Positions 8,889-19,816 of a DNA stretch of 64,000 bases are shown here, piece by piece; position 1 is the stretch's first letter; every line of letters starts with the position of its first letter. The stretch is taken from NCBI GenBank assembly GCA_030374805.1, contig JARGSG010000189.1, forward strand, positions 1,302,001 to 1,366,000, read 5' to 3'. The notes under the pieces were generated by a model. It made no database searches, was not told the origin of the DNA, and saw nothing but the letters and a program-made list of their open reading frames with translations. Source of the DNA: Gracilaria gracilis (Eukaryota > Rhodophyta > Florideophyceae > Gracilariales > Gracilariaceae). The translations under genes and the position numbers were made by a program.

Positions 8889-10679
8889 TCATTTATCCTC
8901 GTTGACCTCTTCATCCAACTTTGAACTATCGTTGAAGCATTTCCGCCCCACCCGCAATGTTACTATAATTAGTAGCAATAAACCGGCCAAGCCCCCAAAA
9001 ATTATGAAGAACGAAATGAGCCTTGGCAACTGGAGTCGAACGGACGAGGTCTCACACGACGGCAAAGAGTCAAAGTACTCGTCCGAATGAGATTTTTTCT
9101 TGCCCATCACCAGTTCAAGAGTTCCCTCACTCATGATTCGATTCAAGTCCACATCTACGAACCTTGGAGAACTGGGAAGAATCATGGATAAACCGCTGGT
9201 GAATATAGGATCTCCCTGAGCAATTATCCTCCCACAGTACCGCTCCCGAATGGCCGCTTCTGCTACAGACTCAAGCATCACGGCGTATTTGCAATTGCCA
9301 TTCAGAATCCTTTCAAAAAGATCTTCATAAGAGTTGGACTCATACGCTTCTAGAACTGTCCCGTTCTCGCGACAACCCGAAATGTTTTCATGTCTGAGAG
9401 AAGGGTTAGCCCGCATTCATCACGATAAGAGAAATGGTCATTTCAATGCCAGTCCGGTAAAGATAAGAACAACTTACTCCGATGAAATAGATGAAATCCA
9501 GAGGTCACGAAACGCCACGTTCTGCCTAAAGCACACATCAGAAGGCTTTATCTTGCAGGTCCTGAAATCTGTTATGGATGTGAACAATGACTTTGGTTCT
9601 TCCTGCAACAGAGAAGCTCTAATTCGAGAGAGATAGCATTTCGTAAGTGAAATGTGTCGAAAAGAGTCAGTGATGCTTGTTGAATATTGACGGAAAGTCG
9701 TGAAATCTTTTGTACGTACGTCATACTGGCTTCGTACAACAACACAAGTACCAAGAAGAAGAAGACAAGCGCCGTGTTTATAAACCACTGCCGGGTGGTG
9801 TGCTTATAATTGATCAAGTTTTCATCAGAAAGAATCAGCATTTTGGTGACTGAGGTTGACATGTAAGAAAAAGGTTAGATATGTAGAACGAAGAACGCTA
9901 TATGATGCATGACACAAAGAACTTACTAGTACTTTGAACAGCTCTGAGAAATCGCATGACACGATTACGGTTTTCACCACCAGTTTCTTCTGGGGGGTAC
10001 TCAAAATGCATATCGAACAGTTTTAGACCTGTGAAAACAATCCATAGCCCACCGATGCAAAGCCATATCTTTAGATCAAATGCTTCAACAAAAAACCAGT
10101 CGAACCTAACGGCTTCCTCGGTACTATTGATATGAGCATAAACACGATGATTATCGTAGGCAAAGGGAGGAACGAAGTGGACCCTTCCATATCGACTAGG
10201 AATTTCAAACCAGCCACCAATTCCAACATCGTAGTCACAGTTGCTGTCCTTTGAACATTCATCGAAGTCGCCTACAACATCGGTGAAATTGCCTCCCCCT
10301 TCCCTGCACGTTTGAAGGGGATTAGAACAGCTCCAGTTGAGATATGCTTGATGTCTTTGAAGGTATCCCGAAATGATGCCGTCTAGGTGCTGTGTGTATC
10401 AATAAAAGGTTTCCATAATCGAAATTAGATAATTCGTTTCTGTGGCTTGAGGCTTGTGTGTTCACAAAGGGAGATATATATAATAGGAGATCGAAATAAC
10501 TAGTCAAACGAGAGGTTTAGTTGTTGTTGTTAACTTACGTTTGCAGTGGAAATAAAGCTCACCGGCTCTTCAATCATATAGCAGCATCGCAAACTGGGGA
10601 GACTGGCCAAAGCATTTTCTTGATTGGTGCCATTAATGAGAGAGAATAAAGAAGACAAGAGAACCAGGAGGACTAGCAT
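8889..10679 (-). CDS. Ionotropic glutamate receptor-like membrane protein 1 (five exons)
   Basis: Exons on the minus strand: 10679-10539, 10389-9927, 9849-9720, 9618-9478, 9393-8889; total 1380 nt, 459 aa, all introns GT-AG (149, 77, 101, 84 nt). It starts with a signal peptide (MLVLLVLLSSLFSLING). A ligand-core lobe contains CDYDVGIGGW and PSRYGRVHFVPPF, like the iGluR S1 stretch that ends in D-x-x-x-G and R-x-x-x-V-D-F. Membrane segments lie at about 155-170, 221-241 (ending YEASMTAS, the counterpart of SYTANLAA in iGluR M3) and 417-438. The second lobe has GLSMILPSS. Membrane topology matches plant and animal iGluRs, but the pore loop is not obvious and there is no large amino-terminal domain. 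It has a tandem paralogue at 12541-14535 with the same intron phases (0,1,2,2). Confidence 0.8.
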
Positions 10680-11325
10680 GTAGGGGAGGCTGCTTTGGCG
10701 CTGGGGAGGAACTCTAATTTTTGCGTTCGTAAGAGAAATTGCTTCTACTGTCCACAAACATGAAGCGTCTGTCTTTATTGTCAGGATAGTAACGATTTCT
10801 AATATTTCTGTTGAAAGGCAGTAGGTTGTGTATGAAGTACTTGGTGAATTGTGGGGTCTATTGATAGTACTTAATCTGGTATGCTGTTGTACTAGCCCTT
10901 TTCTCAAGGGCCGCAAGTAGGAATTACGAGTCACTGGGGTGTCTGTTTCCTCTCCTTTATAATAGCCTGGCCCCCAGGCCTGCTGGCCCCTGATTCTGAG
11001 ACAACACCAGAACTATTTTACAGATATTTCCCTGTGTGGGAGAAGGCCAAAGACTAAAACGACCACTGCTTCATCATTCTCGTTCTTGCGGGACAGGTAC
11101 ACAAGCTCGACACGGCGAGCAGTGTTTCTTAGTGGGCATCGAAAAAAAAAGGTCGATATCTTTCTCGACTGCACGTAAGATACAGTAGCTATCGGGCCAA
11201 AATCACAACGAACAATCTCGTTCTCCCTTACGACTTCACCGAATGTAACGACGAGCGTGGAGGGGTTTGTGGCAAATTGAGCCAGGATTACTTTTGCTCT
11301 TCGAGCTTCCCGTCCCCAATATACC
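10680..11325. promoter_or_regulatory. Region upstream of receptor gene 1
   Basis: About 650 bp upstream of the first receptor ATG, ending at the MITE. The minus frame stays open back to 10934 but only from a GTG, and the extension has no signal peptide, so I start the gene at 10679. Nothing else is supported. Confidence 0.35.
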
Positions 11326-12061
11326 CAGGGCCGTATTTATGACTGACTGACTTCCCTACAATTATGAATGACTTTGACTGACTGACTCGTCCTCTTTATA
11401 TCTAGTCAGTCATTCTAGTCATTGAACGCGATGACTGACTATATACACAGATATGAAACAAAAAACGCGCCGTGACACTGTCCAAAGCATACCACAATCG
11501 ACGGCAAGAAGTCAATACTAGTCAATACTCTGCTTAAAAGTTTAGATGTCTTTCTAGCAAAGCTGTCGACGACGGCGGCAAGTAAAAAAGCTACATTCCT
11601 TGCGGACATCAAAGGCACCGTTTGATCAGGCATCTTTCCTGGCTTCATTCCTACCATTTTTTTGTCTCACCGATCGTTTCAATGACCAAACAAAAGGCCT
11701 CATCACTTCCCTCACTCTTAGGAGAAACGCCAAGCATCAGGTAGACAACAGCGTTGAAGAGATTACTGCAAACTCCACCCAGTGTCCCAGAGAAAGCACT
11801 ATTGCGAAAAAGCTTGTCCGTGAGCAAACCAACAAGGCACTGTTTTGCATCCGACTGCCTCTGCCTTTTCGTCAAACTGTTCTCAAAGTTGCTCGAGATA
11901 TATCCAAGAAGAGATGATGCTCCCAATGGTGCCAAATGCGCTACAGTTCTGGTGATATACCTGATGACTAGATCATGACTAAATCTGACTGACTGCCGTA
12001 ATAAACTAATGACTAGTGACTTTGGGGTACCCCCATTTAGTCAGTCAGAAATACGCCCCTG
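11326..12061. mobile_element. Non-autonomous hAT-type element (MITE), 736 bp
   Basis: Terminal inverted repeats begin CAGGGCCGTATTTATGACTG (left) and, read inward from the right end, CAGGGGCGTATTTCTGACTG: two mismatches in the first 20 nt. They are flanked by the identical 8-bp duplication AATATACC (11318-11325 and 12062-12069). A CAGGG terminus with an 8-bp duplication is the hAT hallmark. Subterminal arrays of TGACTGAC lie inside both ends, as expected for transposase binding. Internal open frames are short and show no hAT transposase motif, so it depends on an enzyme made elsewhere. Confidence 0.9.
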
Positions 12062-12540
12062 AATATACCACCTCAGGCCGTTTCGTAAGCCGCTTTTACT
12101 CTTGTACTTGGTTGACAAATCTGCTTGAACGTCTGCGAAGTCCATTGGTATCTCAAGTTGAAACAGGGGGCTTTCGATCTTGAGTTCTGTCAGTCAACCG
12201 GGGCAAGACAAAAATATTATGGACTTGTACGGTGTGAGAACATATTAAGTTAATTCAACACCGGTTCAGGATGTCAAGGAGGGGAAACACATTCTTCTTT
12301 TGGTAACATTACCAACTTGCACTAACAATTTAGAAAACTATCTATAGCACAGTCATCATTAGTTTCAGCCGTAAGCGCTAAACTTTTGGCCTTCTTCAAG
12401 AGAGAGGAATAAAAGATTTTACTCCCATCTCTTATTATAATATCCTGTAGCCTCGTATTCGGGGATGACAGACCATAACGAAGAAGAAGATTAGTCATAG
12501 AAATCAAAGTCAAAGACACATGTTAAGGAAGGAGAAGATT
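12062..12540. other. 3' region between the MITE and receptor gene 2
   Basis: About 480 bp with no supported gene. It includes one copy of a short dispersed repeat (about 12414-12505) also seen near 15.8 kb and, inverted, near 17.65 kb. Confidence 0.4.
12414..12505 (+). repeat. Dispersed repeat copy 1
   Basis: Core ...CCTCGTATTCGGGGATGACAG followed by ACCATAACGAAGAAGAAG. Related copies lie at about 15790-15880 (+) and 17625-17715 (-). Shared order: a CCTCG...GGGG block, GAC(A/T)GACCATA, then a GAA-rich end. Mechanism and boundaries are unknown. Confidence 0.5.
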
Positions 12541-14535
12541 CTAGAGCAATTCATCGGTGCTGTCAGCCACCGTAGACATGTCTGTAGAACTATCTGCTTT
12601 TTCAAAGCAGCATTCGCTTGCTTTTTGGACCAGCACCTCAGCATGCGACTTGTTCCTCTTCATTGTTCGGGTTGCTTTCGGTGGATAGAAAATGACGATC
12701 AGAAACAAAATGCCAGCTACCGTGTACGAAACAATGAAGAATCCCCGCAAGTCTTCAAACGATAGCCTACTGCCAATGGGCCTGCATATGGGATTCTTCT
12801 CAAGGTACTCTGCCATGTATTGTGTCTCCCTGTTGACTTTCAACTGCAGAGTAGCCTTGCTGATCTTGTCCTCATATTTTGAACCTCGCGGAAGAAGCAT
12901 GGACACCCCTCTCTCAAACAACGGCTGCCCTTGCGCAACAATTTTTTTGCAGTACTTCATGTCCTTCATGACTGCGTTTCCACCTGCTTCGAAGGCAACT
13001 CCATATCTGCAGTAACGGCTTTCAATTTTGGCGAAAAGGTCTTCATAAGAATCGACCTTAGTTTCATTGATAAGCGTGGATTCCTTGAAATCATCCTCAT
13101 TCCTGTTCTCTGTGTGGCATCTGGAATTAACCAACTGTCTGAGACGGGATATTACTTACGGTTAGTGATGGGCAACACGTCAAGATTCTCCTTTTTGGGG
13201 CAGCAGAGGTCTTTCTGTCAGGGCCCGGCCTGTTATCCTTAACAACCCCTCTGTGAACATGTAAATAAAGTCATTCATCTATCCGTACTACTCTCGAAAA
13301 AACTTACTTGGGTTTGATGAATGCATCCCAGATAGTTTCGAACGCCTCATTCCCGACAAAGCATACATCAGATGGCTTAATGTCACAAGCAGTGAAGCTT
13401 TCTATGGACTGGTAGTCTGATTTGATATTCTCGTTCAATATGGATGATCTGTAAATGATATTAGAGAGCATAGGAGTTGTTACCAGGTCAGTGTCGGTAA
13501 TGCTGAAGAGTGAAAGATGGTAGAAACTTGAGTCACATACGTCATGCTAGCTTCGTATGTTAAAATGATGAACAAGGCAAAAATTGAAAGGAGGATATTG
13601 AGAACTGCCTGGAAAGCCGATTTGCGATTGTTGTTCTTTTTCTCTTTGTCCATGACGAGCTCATCGTCCGATTGTAATAACATTCTGTTCACTGTTACAC
13701 GAAAAAGGAATTAGAAGAATGTTAGAACGACCGTTTAGAGCGAAAAGCAGAAGAAACGAGGAAAACGTAACCTGTACTCTGGAAAGCTCTTTTTGCATGG
13801 TGCAAATAAAGGAAACCATGTGCGAACTTTTTGCGTCTGAAGTCCCATGAATGTTCTTCTGGTTTCTTCGTTTCAGGGAGGGCATACTGCCAGTCAGCCA
13901 TTTTGGAAAGAGCAAACAACAGTACTATTCCCGAAATGGTCAACCACACAAACGGACTGAAGCTCACGAAGAAGAAGAAGTCGTTGCCATAAGTAGTGTT
14001 ATCGACGTGTGTAAACACGCGGTATCGGTCATAGGCATAAGGGGGAATGAAATGGACCTTCGCATATCGATTTGGTGTTTGAAACCACCCGCCAATTCCA
14101 ATATCACACGTACAGTTTGAATGATCTGCACAGTGATTCATTTCGTCGACGAATCCATTATAGTTGGTTCCAGTTCCTTGGTAGGGTTTAATATCACCGC
14201 AAGTCCAGCGAGAACACTTTTGAAGTGTAGGGACGTATTCTGCTATCACACCTTTTATGTCACTTATGCTGTTGACCTGCTGTAGAATACATTGAATATC
14301 AATGTGAGTAGATATTTCCAATCGGGGAGATGCAATACGAGCCGAAATGTTGTGCAGTGAGACTTAAAATACATACAGACGAATCAGTGTAGCTTATTGG
14401 CTTTTCATTCATGTAACAACAACGTAGGTGTTGCACTTCATCGAACTTGGCAACATCCCTGCAAGTATTGGTGTCACCGGAAGTCGTTGTGTAACACAAC
14501 GAGATCAGAATGAATAATATCGCGAGAAAGCGCAT
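12541..14535 (-). CDS. Ionotropic glutamate receptor-like membrane protein 2 (five exons)
   Basis: Exons on the minus strand: 14535-14377, 14279-13772, 13691-13541, 13448-13308, 13120-12541; total 1539 nt, 512 aa, introns 97, 80, 92 and 187 nt, all GT-AG. The signal peptide is MRFLAILFILISLCYTTTSG. The lobe-1 motif CDIGIGGW is followed by PNRYAKVHFIPPY. Membrane segments are at about 156-177 (SPFVWLTISGIVLLFAL), 249-272 (ending LTYEASMT) and 446-465. Lobe 2 has SYEDLF, GVSMLLPRGS and LSFEDLRGFF before the last membrane helix, the order seen in iGluRs. Exon 4 is exactly 141 nt in both paralogues. It is longer than copy 1 mainly at the linker after the first membrane segment and the Ser-rich tail. 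Ligand and ion selectivity cannot be read from sequence. Confidence 0.82.
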
Positions 14536-15789
14536 GGCATCAAGTTCAAGTATTTCAATGAGGTAGAGAGGACTCCGTGCCAAATGCTAGAGAATTGTGA
14601 AAGAGCGTTAAAAGTACAAAAGGGTGAAGCAACAACTGATATTGCATTTTAAACATGGCTTTCGAGAACACGATAGAGTAAGAAGAGGTTGGCGTATAAT
14701 ACTTGTACGGTATAAGTACATATTATACCTTAGAATCTACGTATCGTTCTTTTCTTGTTTGTCCGTGCCAGAAAGGGAAGAACTAATGGACATGTTGTCC
14801 GGTCTTGCGCAGGCCGTTAGCAAGGTTCGTATACTTGACCACGTAGGTGGACTACAACATACGGTACTTTTGACCGCGACACGAAGTCAGAATCATAGGT
14901 TATGATTGCAAGCTGGAGGGATTCACTTGACATCGGGAATTGATAAGGATAATAGGGTTCCCATTGGCCCTCAGAATCTTGCATCTGATGCAGTACAACC
15001 AGCTCCTAACATATGATTGCGAAGGTAGCGATAGATAACCCTTAGACTAAGGCCTTTAGTCCCTGGTCATGGAGCACGGCCGTATGTTACTTCAGTCTTG
15101 CCAGTTAACTCAGTCAACTCAAGTTTAAACGCAGGCACAGTAAGTTACAGTATCGATCAGTTGCATCAGCAAGACACTATTCTTTAGTTGCTTGTGTACA
15201 ATTCATCGGCAAAATACCGTGGACGTTGCCGCAACGCGGGGCTCTGCGGCGTGAGGACGACCGGCAGTGATTGAGTCCGAGTGGAGTTGGCAACTTCTTC
15301 GGCGCCCGCCTCAGCCATGTGAATGGGAAGCAGAGCGTCCAAAGCGCGATTATTCTACAGTTGCAGCAACGCAGGCCAGTCTCCTCCTCTGCGGCGTGAG
15401 TTGAGAAAGTTGACGGTGGCGGCATTCATTGAGGCCCCCCTCGCAGCAGCACACCACTCTATACACGGTGGGAGCTGGGTAAATGATGATGAAAAGAGAG
15501 CAGACGTGTCCTGTCAAAAACGGAGCTAGAACAACTTCGGTCATTCGAGCTTAACGCTCATCTGTGATTGATCTCGAGACAAACGTATGTGGAGCAAAGC
15601 CACACGTAGCTAGGGGTTCGCGATGACCTTCGAGCTAGCCGCTCGAAAGTGACCTTGCGGCGCATCAGGCTTGTTAACGTTAAGGGTACCGTTGGTATCT
15701 GCTCGCTTCTGATCGCTGGAGCGTTTCTCCTCGTTGACATCCTTCAGATCATACGTATTATCTATCATACATTCAGAAGTCCTTCTTTA

Positions 15790-15880
15790 AGAGAGAGAAT
15801 TATCTCTAGATAGAACTACTACCGCCTCGAAATCAGGGGCGACTGACCATAATAAAGAAGAAAGATTCAGAAGTAGAAAT
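15790..15880 (+). repeat. Dispersed repeat copy 2
   Basis: Contains CCTCGAAATCAGGGGCGACTG followed directly by ACCATAATAAAGAAGAA, matching copy 1 in order and spacing with several substitutions. Confidence 0.5.
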
Positions 15881-16947
15881 GCTGCAGTGAAAGCGATTTC
15901 GTTTCGTCGCTCTGCAACAAAAAGTTTCAAAATATGTAGACAGATTCGTGACTATCATAGTACCAAGGGTATGCACATCCGGAGAACAGGTTGTTGTGGC
16001 TTGGTTCGACAAACAACTGAGTCATGAAAGATGCCCGGCCCGAGAACCGAAGAGAGGTGCACAGCGATACTTAATGTGAGCTCCCTCGAGCTGAGGTGAG
16101 GACCGAATTTGAAGTACACTGTACAACGGTACATCTTGACTTCTGCGAAACGATAGTGAGCGCCTCTGGCTGAACGCATTCGTCGATGACTGAACCATGG
16201 CCAATTCTGACTATGTAGCTCAACTTGAGCAAAATGGCTTGACCATCTTGGGTGACTCCGGCCATGCAGTTTCAGTCATGATTCATGACTCATGAATACG
16301 GGCTTGAGCTCTCATCCGTTAGTTGGGCATCTCTCTCTCTCAAACTTGGCCACAATCGACAACATCTAGCGAAATAGTGTCGTTGACGACATCGGAGTCG
16401 TTGGTTGATCGACACGCGTGTCTAGCTAGTTACATTGGTCCAGGACTAATATAACAAATCGTACATGGCTTGCAAGTTAAGACTCTCTTCCACATGTCTT
16501 TGTTGTCATTTCACGCGCAATGAAAGAGAGGTATACGTCAGTTCGTCAGTGAGTCTTCACGGTTAATTCTGAAAGGAATTCAGGAAGCGAAGCGTAGATC
16601 CGACCTTTGTGAATGGAGTGAGAAGAAGATGCAGTACCATCAGGTCAAGCATGAGGGAGGCTTCGAAGAAGATGAAGTCCATCGGGCTAGTCTAGCCCTT
16701 TAGATGAGAAATGTCTGAACTTGTGGTGCACGTCACTCTCTAACATACTTTCTTTCTTCTTTATTGCCATTGACGGAAACTATGTCCTTAGTTTCGAACT
16801 ACACTTCTTGGTTTGCTTGTCGCTGTTATTCTGTTGTGCAATTCACCAGCCACTACAGACAAATATGAACTCCTGACAGAGCTCGTAACGGGATCTGCCG
16901 TTTCAATAACCTTTTCATTCTTTTCTTGCACCCACCCACCTGCGCAA

Positions 16948-16950
<3 letters not shown>

Positions 16951-16996
<46 letters not shown>
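16951..16996. repeat. (TC)23 microsatellite
   Basis: Perfect TC dinucleotide repeat, 46 nt. A polypurine/polypyrimidine mirror tract of this kind can form triplex DNA. No gene is adjacent. Confidence 0.97.
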
Positions 16997-16999
<3 letters not shown>

Positions 17000-17624
17000 A
17001 TGAGTGCACTAGCTTAATTAGAACCTGGTGCAGTGCTTCCCCAAACACCCTGTCTGGCATTTTTCTGCTATTCGCAGCAGAGTGCAGTATAATTCTGGCA
17101 ACGGTAATCATAAACACCCAGCAACAGAGCAACACAATCCCCCAACCTTCAATGTGGCTGTTACTCGAACCTCAGAGTTCACGGCTGGATTCCACGCTCT
17201 ACAAGAGTCACCTTCACAGGCTTGGTGTGGGTCAGGTACACGGTAGCGTTAGATTGCCACAATTTCGATATGCAGTCCCAATTTTGTTGAAGTTGATCTT
17301 CTCGTAAGCGTAAGATCGAGAGAGAAATGCGGCATATGCCTCGCCACTAGTACCCGTCCCCTCACGCAAAACACCTTTGATATATTGATGTAGTGAGCGT
17401 CTGGTTTCGCACGCAATTATGACGCTCCAGCTGTTTTGCAACATCTCGCTTCCATCAATCTCAAGAAAACCAGTGCCCTGCGCGAACACGATGGAACTGG
17501 TAGTTGCTCGCACAAGACCTTTAAGGACATGTCTGATGCTCGGACCCATATCGGACGGTAGAGGCGGTAGACACCACTGTCATACACAACGCATTCTTGG
17601 CAACTTGCTCATCACATGACGTCA

Positions 17625-17715
17625 TTGTCTTCTTCTTCTTCTTCTTCTTCTTGTTTACTATGGTCTGCCGCCCCTCATTACGAGGCGTGAGGAGAACTAC
17701 TGTATCTAACGGCCA
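17625..17715 (-). repeat. Dispersed repeat copy 3 (inverted)
   Basis: On the minus strand it reads CCTCGTAATGAGGGGCGGCAG then ACCATAGTAAACAAGAAGAAG, the same block order as copies 1 and 2 with an expanded GAA-rich end. Confidence 0.5.
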
Positions 17716-17732
17716 TTGATTTTAACAACAGT

Positions 17733-19133
17733 TTAACAGAGCAAGTGAAAAACGTGGAGTGCGTCTTGCACACCGACGGCAAACGCATTGGCGTTTGCAT
17801 TGTAGTGGTACGGAGGCGTCCATGGTCCAATGTTTGCCAATGGAATCTCTAGGGTGGCGAGATGGGAGTGGTCTGCAGCGTACAGGCGATTGAGTCGCAT
17901 GTAAGGAGCGGTGCGCTGAAACGGCTCGGGTGCGTTATCATTATGATGCTGCTGCCAGCGCCACACTGAGAACTGCGGCAGGTTGTTGTCGTCATCCATG
18001 GTCCACTCAATGAGCACGTTGTGGTGTGCGTCGAACGAAAGGGCGCGTATCCGCCTTGTGACGCGAGTGCTAGCGCGCAGCACACCGTTGCAGTCGTAGA
18101 TACACATGCAGCATCATGCTCTCTGTTACTGCATCGTGCACGAGCGTCACAACTCCATCAGCATAACATGCAACAAGATCGTCACAGTTCATGCCGACAT
18201 CAAGCGGTGGTGATCATCACTGCCGACGCGCCGTCGATGCTCAACGCAAAGCTTCTCACACATTCTCCTGCTACCAAACGTACACAAGTTCCCACAGCAG
18301 CACTTGTTTCGAGCCCGACACTGCCAACAGCGCGCGCTCGCTAGCCCAAACCAAGTCCTTCACCCCTCCCAAATCGCTTACCTCCCACGGCACCTCGCCA
18401 TCGCTGTGCCGCCTGCCGTGCGAGTCGCACAGCCACACCTGTTGATCATGAGCAGCGACAACACCCGCACAACGAGTTGCTATCATGCTTCCGTCACCAC
18501 TCCATCGCACATTTAAAAGTGCCGTTTTGTCTTCGCTCATGCCGCTCATCTCACCCTCGGAACTGTCACGCAAGCGCGTCCAACCCAATAATTCTACTCG
18601 CACAACGCTTACCTGAGAAATACAACAAACCACGATCTTTGTCCCGTCTGCTGACCACCTCAATGCATGACAGAATACCAAAGAATTGTCTTCAAAGCAT
18701 GCACATGTGATCTCATGTGCCGCACCATGTCCACTAGAGTCGAAAATGTATCCTTCACAAACTGCTTGAATTCTGTTGCAGTTCCATCCAGCTCGTTCAA
18801 CTGCTTTCTCACTGCCTTCGGTCGCCATTTCAGCCTTTTCTTCATTTCTTCTTTCAGCTCCTTACATCTTTCAAGAGTGGATTCCACACGCTCCTTTACT
18901 TCGTCGAGGCCCTCTTTCAGACAACATTGCAAATGCGCAGATATCAGAACATTCGCCACAACATTCTGGTCGCACTCCTTTTGCAGTACATCAATTCGAT
19001 GCGAGAGGATCTGAAACAGTTTCTCAAGTTGCGCCAAATGCTGTGGGTTGTTCTCACGCAAATCTCGTCGTTCAAAGTGTGAATCAACCTGCTTCTCCAC
19101 AAAGGTCACGAATGTGAGCACAGTATTACCCAT
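17733..19133 (-). pseudogene. Helical-domain plus WD40 protein, broken by frameshifts
   Basis: From ATG 19133 (MGNTVLTFV) the first about 130 residues are a predicted helical bundle or coiled coil (ENNPQHLAQLEKLFQILSHR and later leucine/Glu-rich helices ending KQFVKDTF). About 18750 the protein-like signal moves to another frame with WD-type blades: CHALRWSADGTKIVV, ALLNVRWSGDGSMIA and VKDLVWASERALLAVSGS ending LLWEL. After a further shift near 18275 come AGECVRSFALSIDGA, CDDLVACYADGVVTLV and RIRALSFDAHHNVLIEW. At least three frame changes are needed and a GTAAGC donor (about 18615) offers only one plausible intron, so I call a pseudogene or a region of sequencing error. A helix-plus-repeat architecture next to the kinase-Sel1 gene may be significant. 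Confidence 0.5.
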
Positions 19134-19489
19134 TTCGCGAACAGGATGATTACAATCCAAGCCCACACTGCTCGTTTGGAGGTGTGGGCTTTGAAGGATC
19201 TGCACCAAACCGAATTAAACTCCAGAAAGGCCAAGAGACGTGAACGGGGTAAGAACGCGCCGTAAGCGGTCGAACGAAGCGTAGTGAGTACGTCAAGTGC
19301 TACGCGCAGCGACGGTCGCTTCGAAAGAGAGCGCGCAATAAGTTTGAGAGAGCGCCGTTGCGATGGCGAGAGCTGGCGTTGAGGTTGAGCGCCAACGGCA
19401 GCCGCTTGGAGCTGCGCGCTGTGACCATGGAACAAAACGGTGGCGAGGAGGCACATGCACACTGCTACAATATCACCGCATATTGTCAT
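19106..19489 (-). CDS. Possible small secreted/membrane ORF
   Basis: 127 codons from ATG 19489 with a signal-peptide-like start (MTICGDIVAVCMCLLATVLF) and a hydrophobic C-terminus (AWIVIILFAKWVIL). The last part overlaps, in another frame, the start of the helical/WD40 gene, so it may instead be an upstream exon of that gene or chance. No family is recognised. Confidence 0.22.
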   Translation of the reverse strand: MTICGDIVAVCMCLLATVLFHGHSAQLQAAAVGAQPQRQLSPSQRRSLKLIARSLSKRPSLRVALDVLTTLRSTAYGAFLPRSRLLAFLEFNSVWCRSFKAHTSKRAVWAWIVIILFAKWVILCSHS

Positions 19490-19579
19490 CCAACTAGAGA
19501 AAACAAAACAGCGGGGAACCCTCTTTCCTGTACATAATTCCGCATTGCGCGGTTTAACAACGGAAAAAGAAAAACTATC

Positions 19580-19641
19580 GTAGCAACTCCAGTGGTAGAG
19601 CGATAGAGCCCCGTCGCCACTACTGTAGTGGCAGTTGCTAC
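19580..19641. other. Nested hairpin upstream of the helical/WD40 gene
   Basis: GTAGCAACT (19580-19588) pairs with AGTTGCTAC (19633-19641). Inside lies a second palindrome, CCACTACTGTAGTGG (19617-19631), and a tRNA A-box-like CCAGTGGTAGAGCG. A TATATATAAA follows at about 19643. There is no B-box, so it is not a tRNA gene. Function unknown. Confidence 0.45.
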
Positions 19642-19816
19642 AGTATATATAAATTGTTAGGTAGGTGCTGTACATGAGGCTTGTAACACTTCTTCCAACC
19701 AGACGCCGCAAAAGACACTAACAGTGTACCGTTGTACGTCGACATGATGTCGATAAATCGTGAAGCAAGTGGAAACCAACCAATTCGCTCCAACCACAGA
19801 CCAATACACGTCAAGG

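Larger units (their letters stand above)
14536..17732. other. Gene-poor region with simple and dispersed repeats
   Basis: 3.2 kb upstream of receptor gene 2. It contains a (TC)23 tract (16951-16996), two copies of the dispersed repeat and a pair of similar GC-rich segments (15219-15251 and 15360-15400, both ending CTCTGCGGCGTGAG). Open frames are short, overlap on both strands and resemble no family. I find no gene I can support. Confidence 0.45.

Noticed and set aside
13160-13250. Constitutive sixth exon of receptor gene 2
   Set aside because: Its inclusion breaks the frame, while skipping it gives a sequence that aligns with receptor 1.
19580-19641. tRNA gene
   Set aside because: A-box-like sequence and a closed stem but no B-box or cloverleaf.
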